DNA from: Acidobacteriota bacterium
Lineage (GTDB): Bacteria > Acidobacteriota > Terriglobia > Terriglobales > Acidobacteriaceae
NCBI GenBank assembly: GCA_021818585.1
Contig: JAKATU010000058.1
Location: forward strand, 1-64,000
DNA length: 64,000 bases
Reading direction: 5' to 3'
The translations under genes were made by a program, and so were the position numbers. The notes beneath the pieces were generated by a model. It made no database searches. It saw only the letters and a list, made by a program, of their open reading frames with translations, and had not been told where the DNA came from. How positions within the stretch are numbered: position 1 is the stretch's first letter; the number at the start of each line of letters is the position of its first letter. Below, one piece after another: positions 53,220 to 64,000 of this stretch.

Positions 53220-53300
53220 AACCTCAGACTAACCCCAATCTGTCGCAAGAAAAACTAGGGCACGGCCAAAGCCGTCCCCGTATCCAGATTCGCCACCCGT

Positions 53301-55955
53301 CTATTGCAGCAGCGTGCCGGTCTCCGGCTCTTCCTTGGCCTCTTCCGGCGGAATCACCACCGACGCGGCCACCTTGTCTTCCTTGTCCAGGTTCAGTAGC
53401 CGAACGCCCTGTGTCGAACGTCCCGCCGCGCGCACGCCCTTCGTGTCAATGCGGATGATCTTCCCGTACTGGCTGATCACCACCAGCTCCGACGTATCGT
53501 CCACCAGTTGGATTGAAACCACCTTGCCGTTCTTCGCCGTGGTCTTCAAGTTGATCACGCCCTTGCCGCCGCGCGTCTGCAACCGGTATTCATCCACATC
53601 CGTACGCTTGCCGTAGCCGTGCTCCGTCACGCTCAGGATCAGGCACGCGCAAGCCTTGCCGTCTTCGCCCACACCGCGATCCCTCGGCGTTGCCGCCATG
53701 CCCACAACGTAGTCGGCCTTGCCGAGGTCGATGCCGCGAACGCCGCGAGCCGGACGCCCCATCGACCGCACATCATTCTCATCGAAACGAATCGCCATGC
53801 CGTTATGCGTCGCCAAAAACACGATCTGGCTGCCGTCCGTGATCGTCGCCTCCACCAGTTCGTCTTCCTTGTCGATGCCGATCGCAATAATTCCGCGCGC
53901 CATCACATTCGAGAAGTCCTTCAGTGGAGTCTTTTTCACCGTGCCATGCCGCGTCACAAAGAAGATGTACTTGCTCTCTTCCGTCAGGTCGCGCACAGCC
54001 ATAATCGCGCGCACCTGCTCGCCGGCCTGCAGGTTCAACAGGCTCGCAATCGACTTGCCCTTGCCCGCCGCACCCACGTCAGGAATCTCATACACCTTCA
54101 GCCAGTACACGCGGCCCGTATTCGTAAAGCACAGCAGGTAGGCATGCGTGGAATCTACCAGCAACTGCGCCACAAAATCCTCGTCACGGGTCTTCATGCC
54201 CATGCGCCCCGTACCGCCGCGCTTCTGCTGCCGGTACGTCGAAATCGGGGTCCGCTTCAAATATCCCGAGTGCGAAACCGTAATCGCCACCTGCTCGTCG
54301 GCAATCAGATCCTCGAGATGCAGCTCCGCCGTCTCATCCACAATCTGCGTGCGCCGCTCGTCGCCGTAGGTCTTCCGAACCTCTTCCAGCTCCTTCACAA
54401 TCACGCCGCGTAGCTTCTTCTCTGACGCCAGAATCGACTCATACTCCGCAATCCGGTCCCGCACATCCGCCAGTTCCTTCAGCAGTTCGTCGATCGAAAG
54501 CTGCGTCAAGCGGTAGAGCTGCAACTCCAGAATCGCATCAATCTGCCGATAACTCAGCGTCAGCGTCGGCTCAATCATCGTCGCCGGATCAATCGCATAC
54601 TTCATCGGATCCAGCTTCACGCCCGCCAGCGCCTGCCCGCGCACCGTAATCGTCCGGCCCGAGAAGAACTGGAACAAATTCTCACGCGCATCCGCACGAG
54701 AGCTCGACCCGCGAATAATCTTGATCGCGTTGTCCAGGTGATCCAGCGCAATCTGGTAGCCCAGCAGAATGTGCTCGCGCTCCCGGGCCTTCCGCAGCAG
54801 GAACGCCGTTCGCCGCCGCACCACATCCACTCGATGATCAATAAAATGGCGAATCGCATCCGGCAGCGGAAGCTCCTTCGGCTGCCCGTTCACCACCGCC
54901 AGAAAGATCATCGAGAAGCTTTCCTGCATCTGCGTGTGCTTGTAAAGCTGGTTCAGCACAATCTGCGCCTCGGCCCCGCGCTTCAGCTCGATCACAATGC
55001 GCATGCCGTCGCGATCGCTCTCGTCCCGGATGTCCGAGATATCGTCAATCACCTTGTCGTTCACCAGCTCCGCGACGCGCTCAATCAGCTTTGCCTTGTT
55101 CACCTGGTAAGGAATCTCGGTCACCACAATCGAGCCGCGCCCCTGCGCCATCTGCTCAACCGAGGCCTTCGCGCGCATCAGGAACCGGCCACGGCCCGTC
55201 TCGTACGCCTTCGCGATCCCGCCGCGTCCGTAAATAAAGCCGCCTGTCGGGAAGTCCGGACCCTGCACATGCTTTAGCACCTCGGCCAGCCCGGCCTTCG
55301 GATTATTCACCAGTTCAATCGTCGCGTTGATCACCTCGGTCAGATTGTGCGGCGGAATATTCGTCGCCATGCCCACCGCGATGCCGTTCGAACCGTTCAC
55401 AATCAGGTTCGGAATCCGCGTCGGCAGAACCACTGGCTCCTGCGTCGACTCGTCATAGTTAGGCGTGAAGTCCACCGTCTCCATGTCGATATCCGCCAGC
55501 ATCTCGCCCGCAATCCGCATCATGCGGCACTCGGTGTAACGCATCGCAGCCGGAGGATCGCCGTCCACCGAGCCAAAGTTACCCTGCCCGTCAATCATTG
55601 GGTAGCGCAGGCTGAAGGGCTGCGCCAGGCGCACCAGCGTGTCATAAATCGCTGAGTCGCCATGCGGGTGATACACACCCATCGCCTGCCCCACGACCTT
55701 CGCGCACTTCGTGTACTTCTTGTTATGCTGCAGCCCCATCTCGTGCATCGTGTACAGAATGCGCCGATGCACCGGCTTCAACCCGTCACGCACATCAGGC
55801 AGCGCGCGGCCAATAATCACCGACATCGAATAGTCGAGATACGACCGTCGCATCTCGTCTTCAATGTTGATCGGCACAAGGTTCATCGCACCGACGGTGT
55901 TGTCACCGCCGGATCCATTGCCAAGGGGGAGCTGGGGATTCTGATCGTCTGCCAT
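53301..55955 (-). CDS. gyrA: DNA gyrase subunit A
   Basis: The 884-residue topoisomerase II subunit has the catalytic Tyr in [12 protein letters not shown] and the quinolone region [18 protein letters not shown], with Ser83 and Asp87 (E. coli numbering) unchanged. The six-bladed C-terminal DNA-wrapping domain is present, with the GyrA box TQRGGKG (QTRGGKG). An acidic tail ends it. gyrB is not in the window. The region 55956-56187 before it holds no gene. Confidence 0.98.
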   Translation of the reverse strand: MADDQNPQLPLGNGSGGDNTVGAMNLVPINIEDEMRRSYLDYSMSVIIGRALPDVRDGLKPVHRRILYTMHEMGLQHNKKYTKCAKVVGQAMGVYHPHGDSAIYDTLVRLAQPFSLRYPMIDGQGNFGSVDGDPPAAMRYTECRMMRIAGEMLADIDMETVDFTPNYDESTQEPVVLPTRIPNLIVNGSNGIAVGMATNIPPHNLTEVINATIELVNNPKAGLAEVLKHVQGPDFPTGGFIYGRGGIAKAYETGRGRFLMRAKASVEQMAQGRGSIVVTEIPYQVNKAKLIERVAELVNDKVIDDISDIRDESDRDGMRIVIELKRGAEAQIVLNQLYKHTQMQESFSMIFLAVVNGQPKELPLPDAIRHFIDHRVDVVRRRTAFLLRKAREREHILLGYQIALDHLDNAIKIIRGSSSRADARENLFQFFSGRTITVRGQALAGVKLDPMKYAIDPATMIEPTLTLSYRQIDAILELQLYRLTQLSIDELLKELADVRDRIAEYESILASEKKLRGVIVKELEEVRKTYGDERRTQIVDETAELHLEDLIADEQVAITVSHSGYLKRTPISTYRQQKRGGTGRMGMKTRDEDFVAQLLVDSTHAYLLCFTNTGRVYWLKVYEIPDVGAAGKGKSIASLLNLQAGEQVRAIMAVRDLTEESKYIFFVTRHGTVKKTPLKDFSNVMARGIIAIGIDKEDELVEATITDGSQIVFLATHNGMAIRFDENDVRSMGRPARGVRGIDLGKADYVVGMAATPRDRGVGEDGKACACLILSVTEHGYGKRTDVDEYRLQTRGGKGVINLKTTAKNGKVVSIQLVDDTSELVVISQYGKIIRIDTKGVRAAGRSTQGVRLLNLDKEDKVAASVVIPPEEAKEEPETGTLLQ

Positions 55956-56187
55956 AAATATTTGCCGGTAATCGCCCGCGATGAGCTCAGGAGAATGAAA
56001 ATGGGGCGAAGACTATCTCTATGATAAATCATGGCTTAGCTCTCGTACAGCGCCCCACGCCACCCGCCTCCGGACCGCATTGAAATCAGTAGCTTAGGCC
56101 CCGTGTACACGCATGCACCCACCCCTGCTACGCGTACAAGCGCTTCATCCTCCCGTATTACACTGACCCTTACACTCTGCTCTCATC

Positions 56188-57363
56188 ATGTCCAGGCCCC
56201 CTGTCCAGCGCCTCCGCAAATTCCGCTTCAACACACCCCAGCGAATCGCAGCCATGCTGCTTCTCATGTTCGCCACCCAGTGCGTGTACCTCATCGGCGT
56301 CAACCCGCCCACCCCGCACGGCATCCTGTTGGCAGCCTGTGGAAGCCAGCTCTGGGCCTCATCGTCAGCGCCGGCGCTCAATCCCGCCGTCTGCCCCGCA
56401 ACCCCTGCCGGCGTCCTGGCCTTCCGCGCCGCGGGACTTCCCCTGGCCATCCACAACTGGCGCTTAGGCAACCCCGCCGACGCGCAGCCGGCCAATCTCT
56501 TCCTCACCCTCAGCCATCTCACCCTTTGGCTTAGCCTGCCGTTTCTGCTTGCGGGCATTGGCCTCGGCGCTTGCCTCTGGTGGGTCACACGCCGCCTCTT
56601 CGGCGACGCAGGAGGCTACGCAGCCCTCGGCCTCTACTGCTTCACGCCGCCCATTCTCGTCAGCGCATCCCTCCCCAACAGCGCCATCCTCACCGCCTTC
56701 GGACTCTTCTCCGCCATCTACGCCGCCATCGGCGTAGCTCATGCCATGCAGGGACCGCGGCGCAAATGGCGCAAGCGCATCATCCTCCTCGCCGTCACTC
56801 TCGGCTTCACTGCCGCATCCAGCGTCGCAGCCTTCCTGCTCGCGCTCCTCATCGGTATCCCGGTGCTCACATGGCTTGCTGAAGACCGTCGCAAATACGT
56901 ACCCGTCCTCACTCTCATCGCCATCGCCGGAGCGCTGTTCATCTTTCTCGCCGCCCACGGCTTCCAGTTCGCGGCCTTCGCGCTGTTCCTGCACTTCATG
57001 CCAGCAGCCATTCACGCCCGGCATTTACCCCACTTCGCGCTCAGCTTCGCCACCGCTCCCATCCGCATCGCCATTCTCGCCGCCATCATCGGCTATGCCG
57101 CGACTCGACGCGCACGCTACTTCGGCAACACCGCCCCGCTCTGCATCTCCGTCCTCCTGATCCTCCTTGCCTTCACCACCATCGCACCAACCGCCTGGCT
57201 CTGGGCTATCCCGTTCCTGCTCACCTTCCTCGGCGGCATTTACGCCGACCTGCTCGAATCCCGCATCCGCGTACCCTTGATTGTCTTCTGCATCGCCCTG
57301 ATCTTCTTCCAGGGAATGGTCTCCCTCGGCGCTCTCAACGGAATCCTCGCATCGCAACTCTAA
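56188..57363 (+). CDS. Polytopic membrane protein of unknown function
   Basis: The 391-residue protein has about ten hydrophobic segments, an extracytoplasmic-like loop with HNWRLGNPADAQPANLFLTL and a second half like glycosyltransferase family 39/PMT-type proteins (GGYAALGLYCFTPPILVSAS). It lacks a clear catalytic Asp-Glu motif, so glycosyl transfer is only a possibility. It is divergent from gyrA and convergent with the GH35 gene, 6 nt away. Confidence 0.6.
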   Translation: MSRPPVQRLRKFRFNTPQRIAAMLLLMFATQCVYLIGVNPPTPHGILLAACGSQLWASSSAPALNPAVCPATPAGVLAFRAAGLPLAIHNWRLGNPADAQPANLFLTLSHLTLWLSLPFLLAGIGLGACLWWVTRRLFGDAGGYAALGLYCFTPPILVSASLPNSAILTAFGLFSAIYAAIGVAHAMQGPRRKWRKRIILLAVTLGFTAASSVAAFLLALLIGIPVLTWLAEDRRKYVPVLTLIAIAGALFIFLAAHGFQFAAFALFLHFMPAAIHARHLPHFALSFATAPIRIAILAAIIGYAATRRARYFGNTAPLCISVLLILLAFTTIAPTAWLWAIPFLLTFLGGIYADLLESRIRVPLIVFCIALIFFQGMVSLGALNGILASQL

Positions 57364-57369
57364 ACACTT

Positions 57370-59010
57370 TTAATAGGTAGCCAGCGTGACCTTCAGCACC
57401 TGTACGCCAGACGTAAAATTCAACCCGTAGTCCGTCTGGTCTCCATTCCATATCCGCTTAAAATGCCACTGGCTCCCCGCGTACTGCCCCTGCTGCACCT
57501 CCACAAACTGCCGCTGTAGTCCGCTCGCCGCATCCGCCACTTTAAAATCCACCCGCGCATGCACCGCCGTCACCAGAAACTCATTCGGCCCCAGTTGCGC
57601 CACCATCGCTCCCCCATCCGGCGGCTGGTTTCCCTTCGGCTTCATCCCATTTCCAAACTGCGGCATCCCATACTCCACCACCACGTCCCACTTTCCAAAG
57701 TGCAGCGTCTGCGTATGCACCGCCGGATCTTCCGAAACCGCCTGCACCTTGCCCTCAAAGTTCAGCTTCGCAATCACCCTGTCCATCGGCTCAAATATCC
57801 GATAGTTCAGCCCAAACGGAGCCACCGTCTTCGCATCGATCTTCCTCGCACCAAGCGGGTAATTCACGTAGCCCGTCGCATCCATGCCAAACGGCGAAAA
57901 ACCAATCGCCCCATGCCCCAGCGCAGCAAAAAAGTACCGCGCATACAGCCCCTTATTACCCGTCTCCGGAACAAACATCGCATTATCAGGCCGGTCGTAA
58001 AGATCCAGTTCCTTCGTATACCGCCGGTAGTCCGGCATGTAGATATCCGGAGCCAGCAAATCAATCGATGGCGCGGCCGCCTTCCAGATGCGAATATTCA
58101 TCGGCATCGGCCCTCCGCTGTCATATCCCCCCGGATATAGAGCATGGAACGGGTCCGGCAGCGCCGCATTCACATACAACGGCAGCGGATTCACCGCCTT
58201 GCCCGCCGCCGCCACAAAGTTCACATAGCGCGCAATCGACCACGCCTGAAAGTACTCATTCGCGTCCGCGCCAAACACCTGCGCCCATGTCCCCGGAGCC
58301 TTGTGCATCGCCGCCAGCAGCTTCTCCGGCACTGGCCCGTCAAACAGCTTCTGCGCCGCCGGCGAGTAGTCCCGATCCGTCCCATACGCGCCGGTTTCGT
58401 TCTCCACCTGCACCATGATCACCGTGTGCTGCGGATCGAGCCGCTTCAAATCCCCCATCAGATCCGCAAAAGCCCTCGCATCGGCATGCATCGCAAACGT
58501 CGAGTAAGGCGAAAGCGAATCCACCTTCTTCCCCTGCGCATTCACCACATGCGGCGCCTGCGTTTCATTCAGCTTGATAAACCGCGGCGTATAGTGCCCG
58601 CTGCCGTTCTTCCATGTGCCAAACCACAGCAGCACCAGATGGACCTGGTGCGCCCGCGCCCCGCGCAGCAGAGCTTTCAGCACCGAGTCGTCAAACCGCC
58701 CCTGCACCGACTCAAACTGCTCCCAGTAAATCGGCATCTCCACCGTGTTCGCGTGCAATTCCTCCATTACCGGCCAAACCTCCGGCAGCATCGCCGGCCA
58801 CGCGCTCGAATTATTCACCTGCGCGCCCAGCATCAGGTACGGCGCGCCATTCACAAACAGCGCATAGTGCCCATTCCGGCGCACCAGCTTCGGCATGGGC
58901 GCGGGATTCCCTCCCGAAGCGGCAAAAGCTGCAGCGCCGCCCACAACTGGACCGAGCAAGAAGAAAATCTTCCAAAACGTTTTAGCAGATAGTATCGATA
59001 GGGTTCGCAT
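57370..59010 (-). CDS. Exported GH35-like beta-galactosidase (DUF5597 type)
   Basis: The 546-residue protein has a signal peptide ([20 protein letters not shown]). The barrel begins [20 protein letters not shown] and [27 protein letters not shown] holds the acid/base Glu and [12 protein letters not shown] the nucleophile Glu, the GH35 pattern. The C-terminal beta domain matches the DUF5597 extension. It would cleave terminal galactose outside the cytoplasm, like the GH42 enzyme at 6573-8720. The ATG at 59010 gives a proper signal peptide; no ribosome-binding site is visible. Confidence 0.88.
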   Translation of the reverse strand: MRTLSILSAKTFWKIFFLLGPVVGGAAAFAASGGNPAPMPKLVRRNGHYALFVNGAPYLMLGAQVNNSSAWPAMLPEVWPVMEELHANTVEMPIYWEQFESVQGRFDDSVLKALLRGARAHQVHLVLLWFGTWKNGSGHYTPRFIKLNETQAPHVVNAQGKKVDSLSPYSTFAMHADARAFADLMGDLKRLDPQHTVIMVQVENETGAYGTDRDYSPAAQKLFDGPVPEKLLAAMHKAPGTWAQVFGADANEYFQAWSIARYVNFVAAAGKAVNPLPLYVNAALPDPFHALYPGGYDSGGPMPMNIRIWKAAAPSIDLLAPDIYMPDYRRYTKELDLYDRPDNAMFVPETGNKGLYARYFFAALGHGAIGFSPFGMDATGYVNYPLGARKIDAKTVAPFGLNYRIFEPMDRVIAKLNFEGKVQAVSEDPAVHTQTLHFGKWDVVVEYGMPQFGNGMKPKGNQPPDGGAMVAQLGPNEFLVTAVHARVDFKVADAASGLQRQFVEVQQGQYAGSQWHFKRIWNGDQTDYGLNFTSGVQVLKVTLATY

Positions 59011-59111
59011 GGCAGGAGCGATTATCCCACAGCCGCCCCACGCCACGACATCCCCACCGCCACCCGCCCGTCACTTTCCATCCCGCCACCGAACCTTTAG
59101 ACTCCAGACAA

Positions 59112-60146
59112 ATGCCCAGCAAGGATCCCAACGCCGAACGCCTCATCAGCGCCACGCGCTCCGAGGAAGAAGATTCCTTCGAACTCAAGCTCCGGCCCCG
59201 GAAACTCAGCGAATTCATCGGGCAATCCAAGGCCAAGGAACAGCTCGCCATCGCCCTCGAAGCCGCAAAATCACGCGGCGAGGCCGTCGATCACGTCCTC
59301 CTCTTCGGCCCTCCCGGACTCGGCAAAACCACCCTCGCCTCCATCATCGCCATCGAGCTTGACGTAGGCTTCCAGCAGACCTCCGGTCCCGCGCTCCAAA
59401 TCCAGGGCGACCTCACCGCCATCCTCACCAACCTGCGTGAAAAACAAGTCCTCTTCCTTGACGAAATTCATCGCCTCCAGCCCGTTCTCGAAGAAAAGCT
59501 CTACACCGCGCTCGAAGACTACAAACTCGACATCATCATCGGCCAGGGCCCCGCCGCGCGCACCCACGTCATGGAAATCCGGCCCTTCACCTTTGTGGCC
59601 GCCACCACCCGGCCCGGCCTGCTTTCCTCGCCCCTGCGCTCGCGCTTCGGCATCCTGCTCCGCCTCGAGTTCTACACAGACGACGAGCTACGCTTCGTCG
59701 TCGAGCGCTCCGCAGAAGTCCTCAACGTCCCCATCGACCAGGACGGCGCCGCCGAAATCGCCATGCGCGCCCGTGGCACACCGCGCATCGCCAACCGCCT
59801 CCTCCGCCGAGTCCGCGACTTCGCACAGGTGCGCGGCTCCGGCGTCATTGACCGTCCCACCGCCATGCAAGCCCTCGAAATGCTCGAGGTCGACGCCCAC
59901 GGATTCGACGATCTCGACCGCCGCCTTCTCATGACCATCATCGAAAAATACGACGGCGGCCCCGTCGGCCTCAACACCCTCGCCGCCACCCTCGCCGAAG
60001 AGCAGGACGCGCTCGAAGAAGTCTACGAACCATTCCTCATCCAGCGCGGATTCCTCGAGCGCACACCCCGAGGCCGCATGGTCACCCGCGCCGCCTACGA
60101 GCACTTCAACCTGCCCCCACCCCGCCGCGCCAACACTCTTTTCTAG
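59112..60146 (+). CDS. ruvB: Holliday junction branch migration helicase RuvB
   Basis: RuvB drives branch migration with RuvA. The 344-residue AAA+ protein has Walker [21 protein letters not shown], Walker [21 protein letters not shown] and the sensor [16 protein letters not shown]. The C-terminal winged helix ends with [16 protein letters not shown]. ruvA and ruvC are not adjacent. Confidence 0.97.
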   Translation: MPSKDPNAERLISATRSEEEDSFELKLRPRKLSEFIGQSKAKEQLAIALEAAKSRGEAVDHVLLFGPPGLGKTTLASIIAIELDVGFQQTSGPALQIQGDLTAILTNLREKQVLFLDEIHRLQPVLEEKLYTALEDYKLDIIIGQGPAARTHVMEIRPFTFVAATTRPGLLSSPLRSRFGILLRLEFYTDDELRFVVERSAEVLNVPIDQDGAAEIAMRARGTPRIANRLLRRVRDFAQVRGSGVIDRPTAMQALEMLEVDAHGFDDLDRRLLMTIIEKYDGGPVGLNTLAATLAEEQDALEEVYEPFLIQRGFLERTPRGRMVTRAAYEHFNLPPPRRANTLF

Positions 60147-60205
60147 GCGATCCCCACCCGGCCCTGCCGCATCTCTCTTATGAACCACCCCCACTGGAGA
60201 ACCCC

Positions 60206-60757
60206 ATGGCTCGCACTGAATCTCTCATGAAAGACCTCGGCACCACCGCACCCGACTTCACCCTCCCCGACGTCGTCACAGGAAAATCCGTCTCCATAGC
60301 CGACACGCGCGGTCCCAAAGGCCTCCTGGTCATGTTCCTCTGCGCCCACTGCCCCTTCGTCAAGCATCTCGAGCAGGCCATCGCAAACTTCGCCAGCGAA
60401 TACTTCGGCAGCGGCAGCGTCGCCATCAGCAGCAATGACGCGGTCGCCTACCCCGATGACGCACCCAGCGAACTCGCCGCGCAGGCAAACCGCCTCAACT
60501 TCACCTTCCCCTATCTCTATGATGAACCCCAGCAGGCCGCCCGCGACTATCACGCCGCCTGCACCCCCGACTTCTTCCTCTACGACGCCAACCTTGCCCT
60601 CGTATATCGCGGCCAGTTTGACGCCAGCCGTCCCGGCAACGGTATTCCCGCCACCGGCAGCGACCTCCGCGCCGCATTCGACGCCGTGCTCGCCGGCCAG
60701 CCCGTCAGCCCCGACCAGGTCCCCGGCCTCGGCTGCAGTATCAAGTGGAAGGCATAG
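60206..60757 (+). CDS. Thioredoxin-fold redoxin (AhpC/TSA-like)
   Basis: The 183-residue protein begins with the redoxin segment APDFTLPDVVTGKSVSIADT and has CAHCPFVKHLEQAIANFASE, a CxxC active site, then CTPDFFLYDANLALVYRGQF. Many bacteria have such proteins of uncertain substrate. It has no signal peptide. GGAGAACC precedes the ATG. It follows ruvB by 59 nt, so co-transcription is possible. Confidence 0.85.
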   Translation: MARTESLMKDLGTTAPDFTLPDVVTGKSVSIADTRGPKGLLVMFLCAHCPFVKHLEQAIANFASEYFGSGSVAISSNDAVAYPDDAPSELAAQANRLNFTFPYLYDEPQQAARDYHAACTPDFFLYDANLALVYRGQFDASRPGNGIPATGSDLRAAFDAVLAGQPVSPDQVPGLGCSIKWKA

Positions 60758-60773
60758 CCTTCTCACGCCAAAA

Positions 60774-60806
60774 TCAAAAGGCGCGCCCAATGCGGATGCG
60801 CCTTTC
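60774..60806 (+). terminator. Hairpin between redoxin and galU
   Basis: AAAAGGCGC pairs with GCGCCTTT around a 13-nt loop, followed by CTCTATTT. It lies between convergent genes. Confidence 0.55.
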
Positions 60807-60827
60807 TCTATTTCGTATCCAACATAG

Positions 60828-61706
60828 TTATAGTTTCAGTGACTTCAGGTACTCCCGGAACTGCGGACCCAGGTCATCCCGCCTCAGCGCATAATCCACC
60901 GTCGCCGTCATCAGCCCCAGCTTGTCTCCGGCATCGTACCGCTTGCCCTCAAAACTGTAGCCGTACACCTTTTCCTTCTGCAGCAGGCCCTTGATGCCGT
61001 CCGTCAGTTGCAACTCGCCGCCAACACCCAGCGGAGTCTTCTCCAGCACCTCGAAAATCTCCGGCGTCAAAATATATCGCCCGATGATCGCATGCTTCGA
61101 CGGAGCATCCGCCATCTTCGGCTTCTCCACCAGACCCTTGACATCGATCACGCGCGGATCACCCTTCATCAGCTCACCATCCAGCACGCCATAAGCAGAA
61201 ATGCCCGGGCCTTCCACGATCTGCGTCGCCAAAATCGAGCCCTGCACCTTCTCAAATACATCCACCATCTGCTTCAGGCACCCTACCTTCGCGTCAATCA
61301 CATCGTCCGGCAGAATCACCGCGAACGGTTCATCACCCACCAGGTCGCGCGCCATCAGCACCGCATGCCCCAGGCCCATCGCTTCCTTCTGCCGCACGTA
61401 CGACAGATTCACCATGTTCGATACATTCCGCGAAACCGCCAGCAACTCTTTCTTGCCGCGCTTCTCCAGCATCGTCTCCAGCTCATAGCTCACGTCAAAG
61501 TGGTCTTCAATCGCTGACTTGCCGCGTCCCGTCACAATCACAATCTGGTCACAACCAGCCGCAATCGCCTCTTCCACCCCATACTGGATAATCGGCTTAT
61601 CCACCAGCGGAAGCATCTCTTTGGGAATCGACTTCGTCGCCGGAAGAAAACGGGTTCCAAATCCCGCGGCCGGAAATACTGCTTTACGCACCTTCGTCTT
61701 CGTCAT
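60828..61706 (-). CDS. galU: UTP-glucose-1-phosphate uridylyltransferase
   Basis: GalU makes UDP-glucose for polysaccharide and galactose metabolism. The 292-residue product has the nucleotidyl-transferase start KAVFPAAGFGTRFLPATKSI and PKEMLPLVDKPIIQYGVEEA. EPFAVILPDDVIDAK holds the metal Asp, and GKRYDAGDKLGLM lies near the C-terminus. The ATG at 61706 has AAGGTGAG upstream; a GTG at 61721 is also possible. With the beta-galactosidases it could serve galactose use through the Leloir pathway, an inference. Confidence 0.96.
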   Translation of the reverse strand: MTKTKVRKAVFPAAGFGTRFLPATKSIPKEMLPLVDKPIIQYGVEEAIAAGCDQIVIVTGRGKSAIEDHFDVSYELETMLEKRGKKELLAVSRNVSNMVNLSYVRQKEAMGLGHAVLMARDLVGDEPFAVILPDDVIDAKVGCLKQMVDVFEKVQGSILATQIVEGPGISAYGVLDGELMKGDPRVIDVKGLVEKPKMADAPSKHAIIGRYILTPEIFEVLEKTPLGVGGELQLTDGIKGLLQKEKVYGYSFEGKRYDAGDKLGLMTATVDYALRRDDLGPQFREYLKSLKL

Positions 61707-61947
61707 TCGTCTCTGGCTCACCTTTCACACATAGTGTTTGTTTTTCGTTGCGCGTCTAACGCGCGTCGGAGGGAAGATACTACACCCACAAAAATCGATT
61801 CGTTCACTCGTAATATGCGCGCTGAACGCTCACCGTCACTCGACCCGCTTTCTGCCCGTTTCTCACCCATGTCAGACAAAGCAGTGTGAACTGTCAACGG
61901 CAGACTTGTCTACCCGCAAAATCCTCGCAGCCATCTCGTGGGGCAAA

Positions 61948-64000
61948 CTACCTCGCCCCGGCAGGCTGCGCAGCCAAATCATCGAGCAATATTCGAATCT
62001 CCGCCATCATCCCCTCCGCGTCCAGCGTCGTCAGCGGAAACTTCAATACGCCCTGCGGCGTAAACTGCGCACCGCGCTTCGCATTCTTTGAGACCAGCTT
62101 CATCAGCACGCCCGGATCAATCCCCGCCTTCTCCGTAAACCGTATGTGAACTTGCTCCCGCTTGCGCTCCACCTGCGCAATGCCCATCCGCTCGCACGCA
62201 ATCCGTAGCTCCGCTGCATCCAGCAGGTGCTTCACGCCCACCGGCAGATCGCCGTAGCGATCCTCCATCTCGCCGCGAATCTCTCCAATCGTCCGCTCAT
62301 CCTGCGCGCCCGCAATCTGCTTGTACATCCGCAGCCGCTGGTTCTCTTCCTGTATGTAACTCTCATCGATACGTAAAGGAATCCCAAGGTTCAGCTGCGT
62401 CACAGGACGCTCCACCGTCTCCTGGCCCTTCATCCGGTTTACGGCCTCTTCGAGCATCGTCGTATACAGCTCAAAGCCCACGGCCTCAATGTGCCCGCTC
62501 TGCTCGCCGCCCAGCATATTGCCCGCGCCCCGCAGCTCCAGGTCCAGCGCCGCAATCTTAAAGCCCGCACCGAGATCCGAAAATTCCTTCAGCGCCGCCA
62601 GCCGCCGCCGCGCAATCTCCGTCAACTCCTGCTCCGGCGGAATCAGCAGATACGAATACGCACGCCGGTTCGACCGTCCCACCCGCCCACGTAACTGATA
62701 CAGTTCCGAAAGCCCGTGCCGGTCCGCCCGATTGATCAAAATCGTATTCGCCAGCGGAATATCCAGCCCGTTCTCAATAATCGAAGTCGCCACCAGCACG
62801 TCGTACTCGTGATTCATGAAGGCAAGCATCACCCGCTCCAGCTCCGACTCGCCCATCTGCCCGTGTCCAACCGTAATGCGCGCATGCGGCACCAGTTCCT
62901 GTATCTTCGCCGCAATCTCGTAAATAGTTTCCACCCGGTTGTGGACGAAATAAACCTGACCGCCACGCTCCAGCTCCACTTCAATCGCAGACCGCACCAG
63001 CTTCTCGTCAAACTTCGCCACAATTGTCTGGATCGCCATCCGGTCCTTCGGCGGCGTCTCAATCACGCTCATGTCCCGCAGCCCCACCAGAGACATATGC
63101 AGCGTCCTCGGAATCGGCGTCGCAGACATCGTCAGCACATCCAGTTGCGCCCGCAACTGCTTCAACCGCTCCTTATGCCGAACCCCAAAGCGCTGCTCCT
63201 CGTCCACAATCAGCAGCCCAAGGTCATGAAACTTCAGATCCTTTGAGAGCAGCCGGTGCGTGCCGATCAGAATGTCGATCTCACCCACCTCCACCCGCTC
63301 AATAATCTTCTTCTGCTCCTTCGGCGTCCGAAAGCGCGACAACATCTCGATATGAATCGGAAACTGCTTGAACCGCTTCTTGAACGTCTCAAAGTGCTGG
63401 AAGCTTAGCACCGTCGTCGGCGTCAGCACCGCCACCTGCTTGCCGTCCTGCACCGCCTTGAATGCCGCGCGCATCGCCACTTCCGTCTTGCCGTAGCCCA
63501 CGTCCCCGCACAGCAGCCGGTCCATCGGCGTCGTCGACTCCATATCACGCTTGATGTCTTCAATCGCAGACATCTGGTCGTCCGTCTCGTTGTAATCAAA
63601 CGAGTCTTCAAACGCCCGCTGAAACTCGTTGTCCGCCGAGTACGAATGTCCCTGCGCCGCCTTGCGCTGCGCATACAGCTTCAGCAGATCATCGGCCATG
63701 TCCTGCATGGCCTTCTTCACGCGCGCCTTGGTCTTTGCCCACTGCTGCGTGCCCAGCTTGTGCAGCACCGGCGCCGGGCCAGACTCCGTCGACCGGTACT
63801 TCTGAATCAGATCCAGCCGCGTGAGCGGAACATACAGCTTCGCGTCATCCGCAAACTCCAGGATCATGAAGTCCAGCTTCATGTTGTCCTGCGCAATCTC
63901 CTTCAGCCCCAGGTAGCGTGCAATCCCGTGCTCCACATGCACCACATAGTCACCAACGGCAAGATCGCGAAAATCCGAAAGAAACGCTGAAGTCTTTGAC
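61948..64000 (-). CDS. mfd: Transcription-repair coupling factor, 3' two-thirds
   Basis: Mfd removes stalled RNA polymerase and recruits UvrA. The frame is open to the right edge, so the N-terminal UvrB-like part is outside the window; about 683 residues are present. GDYVVHVEHGIARYLG is the start of the RNA polymerase-interaction domain. Helicase motifs are LLCGDVGYGKTEVAMRAAF, LIVDEEQRFGVRHKERLK and ATSIIENGLDIPLANTILIN then GRVGRSNRRAYSYLL. The C-terminal TRCF domain ends it. Confidence 0.97.
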   Translation of the reverse strand, partial: SKTSAFLSDFRDLAVGDYVVHVEHGIARYLGLKEIAQDNMKLDFMILEFADDAKLYVPLTRLDLIQKYRSTESGPAPVLHKLGTQQWAKTKARVKKAMQDMADDLLKLYAQRKAAQGHSYSADNEFQRAFEDSFDYNETDDQMSAIEDIKRDMESTTPMDRLLCGDVGYGKTEVAMRAAFKAVQDGKQVAVLTPTTVLSFQHFETFKKRFKQFPIHIEMLSRFRTPKEQKKIIERVEVGEIDILIGTHRLLSKDLKFHDLGLLIVDEEQRFGVRHKERLKQLRAQLDVLTMSATPIPRTLHMSLVGLRDMSVIETPPKDRMAIQTIVAKFDEKLVRSAIEVELERGGQVYFVHNRVETIYEIAAKIQELVPHARITVGHGQMGESELERVMLAFMNHEYDVLVATSIIENGLDIPLANTILINRADRHGLSELYQLRGRVGRSNRRAYSYLLIPPEQELTEIARRRLAALKEFSDLGAGFKIAALDLELRGAGNMLGGEQSGHIEAVGFELYTTMLEEAVNRMKGQETVERPVTQLNLGIPLRIDESYIQEENQRLRMYKQIAGAQDERTIGEIRGEMEDRYGDLPVGVKHLLDAAELRIACERMGIAQVERKREQVHIRFTEKAGIDPGVLMKLVSKNAKRGAQFTPQGVLKFPLTTLDAEGMMAEIRILLDDLAAQPAGAR

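Noticed and set aside
53301-55955. Quinolone-resistance substitution in GyrA
   Set aside because: Ser83 and Asp87 equivalents are the common residues; no resistance change is seen.

Overview
The window reads as chromosomal DNA of an Acidobacteriota bacterium, most likely class Terriglobia, family Acidobacteriaceae. The basis is the partial 16S rRNA at the left end, the GC-rich C/G-ending codon use of the core genes, the pairing of DUF1501 and DUF1800 proteins, the many secreted glycoside hydrolases, and families of intergenic repeats of a kind common in these genomes. Species cannot be named from the sequence alone.

Layout. 1-12140 is core: the 5' end of a 16S gene leaving the window on the minus strand with a long leader and promoter region, a MarC-type membrane protein, the branched-chain aminotransferase ilvE, a DUF1501/DUF1800 export pair, a Tat-exported GH42 beta-galactosidase, a type II NADH dehydrogenase, a DUF1275 protein and a GAF-GGDEF diguanylate cyclase. 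About 12350-36480 is an accessory island of lower GC. Its left part holds an ECF sigma factor, an XRE regulator, an IS3-family element inserted in a ParD-like antitoxin gene, and a zinc-finger anti-sigma-like protein. Next is a tightly overlapping three-gene cassette: serine recombinase, ParB-like protein, RepB/ParB-like protein. Then comes a mobilisation block (MOBF relaxase, VirD4-type coupling protein, ribbon-helix-helix protein, candidate oriT) with no mating-pore genes. A 1639-residue SF1 helicase with a C-terminal PD-(D/E)XK-like nuclease follows, then an ArdC antirestriction protein with a truncated second copy of its 3' end, several small or membrane proteins of unknown function, and a tyrosine integrase. 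The block looks like an integrative mobilisable element, possibly composite, carrying a defence-like gene.

36788-64000 is core again: a GH5-like lipoprotein, two exported proteins of unknown function, pyrG, a TMEM175-like channel, a sugar porter, a lumazine synthase fused to a glyoxalase-fold-like N-terminal domain and overlapping nusB, a cytochrome b561/molybdopterin oxidoreductase pair, hrcA-grpE-dnaJ, two CPBP intramembrane protease-like proteins whose stop codons overlap, gyrA, a polytopic membrane protein, a GH35 beta-galactosidase, ruvB, a redoxin, galU and the 3' two-thirds of mfd.

The strongest candidates for something new are the helicase-nuclease cargo, the recombinase-ParB-RepB cassette, the lumazine synthase fusion and the symmetric DNA upstream of ardC. 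The IS insertion in the antitoxin gene can be reconstructed to the base. No tRNA gene, CRISPR array or phage structural gene was seen.
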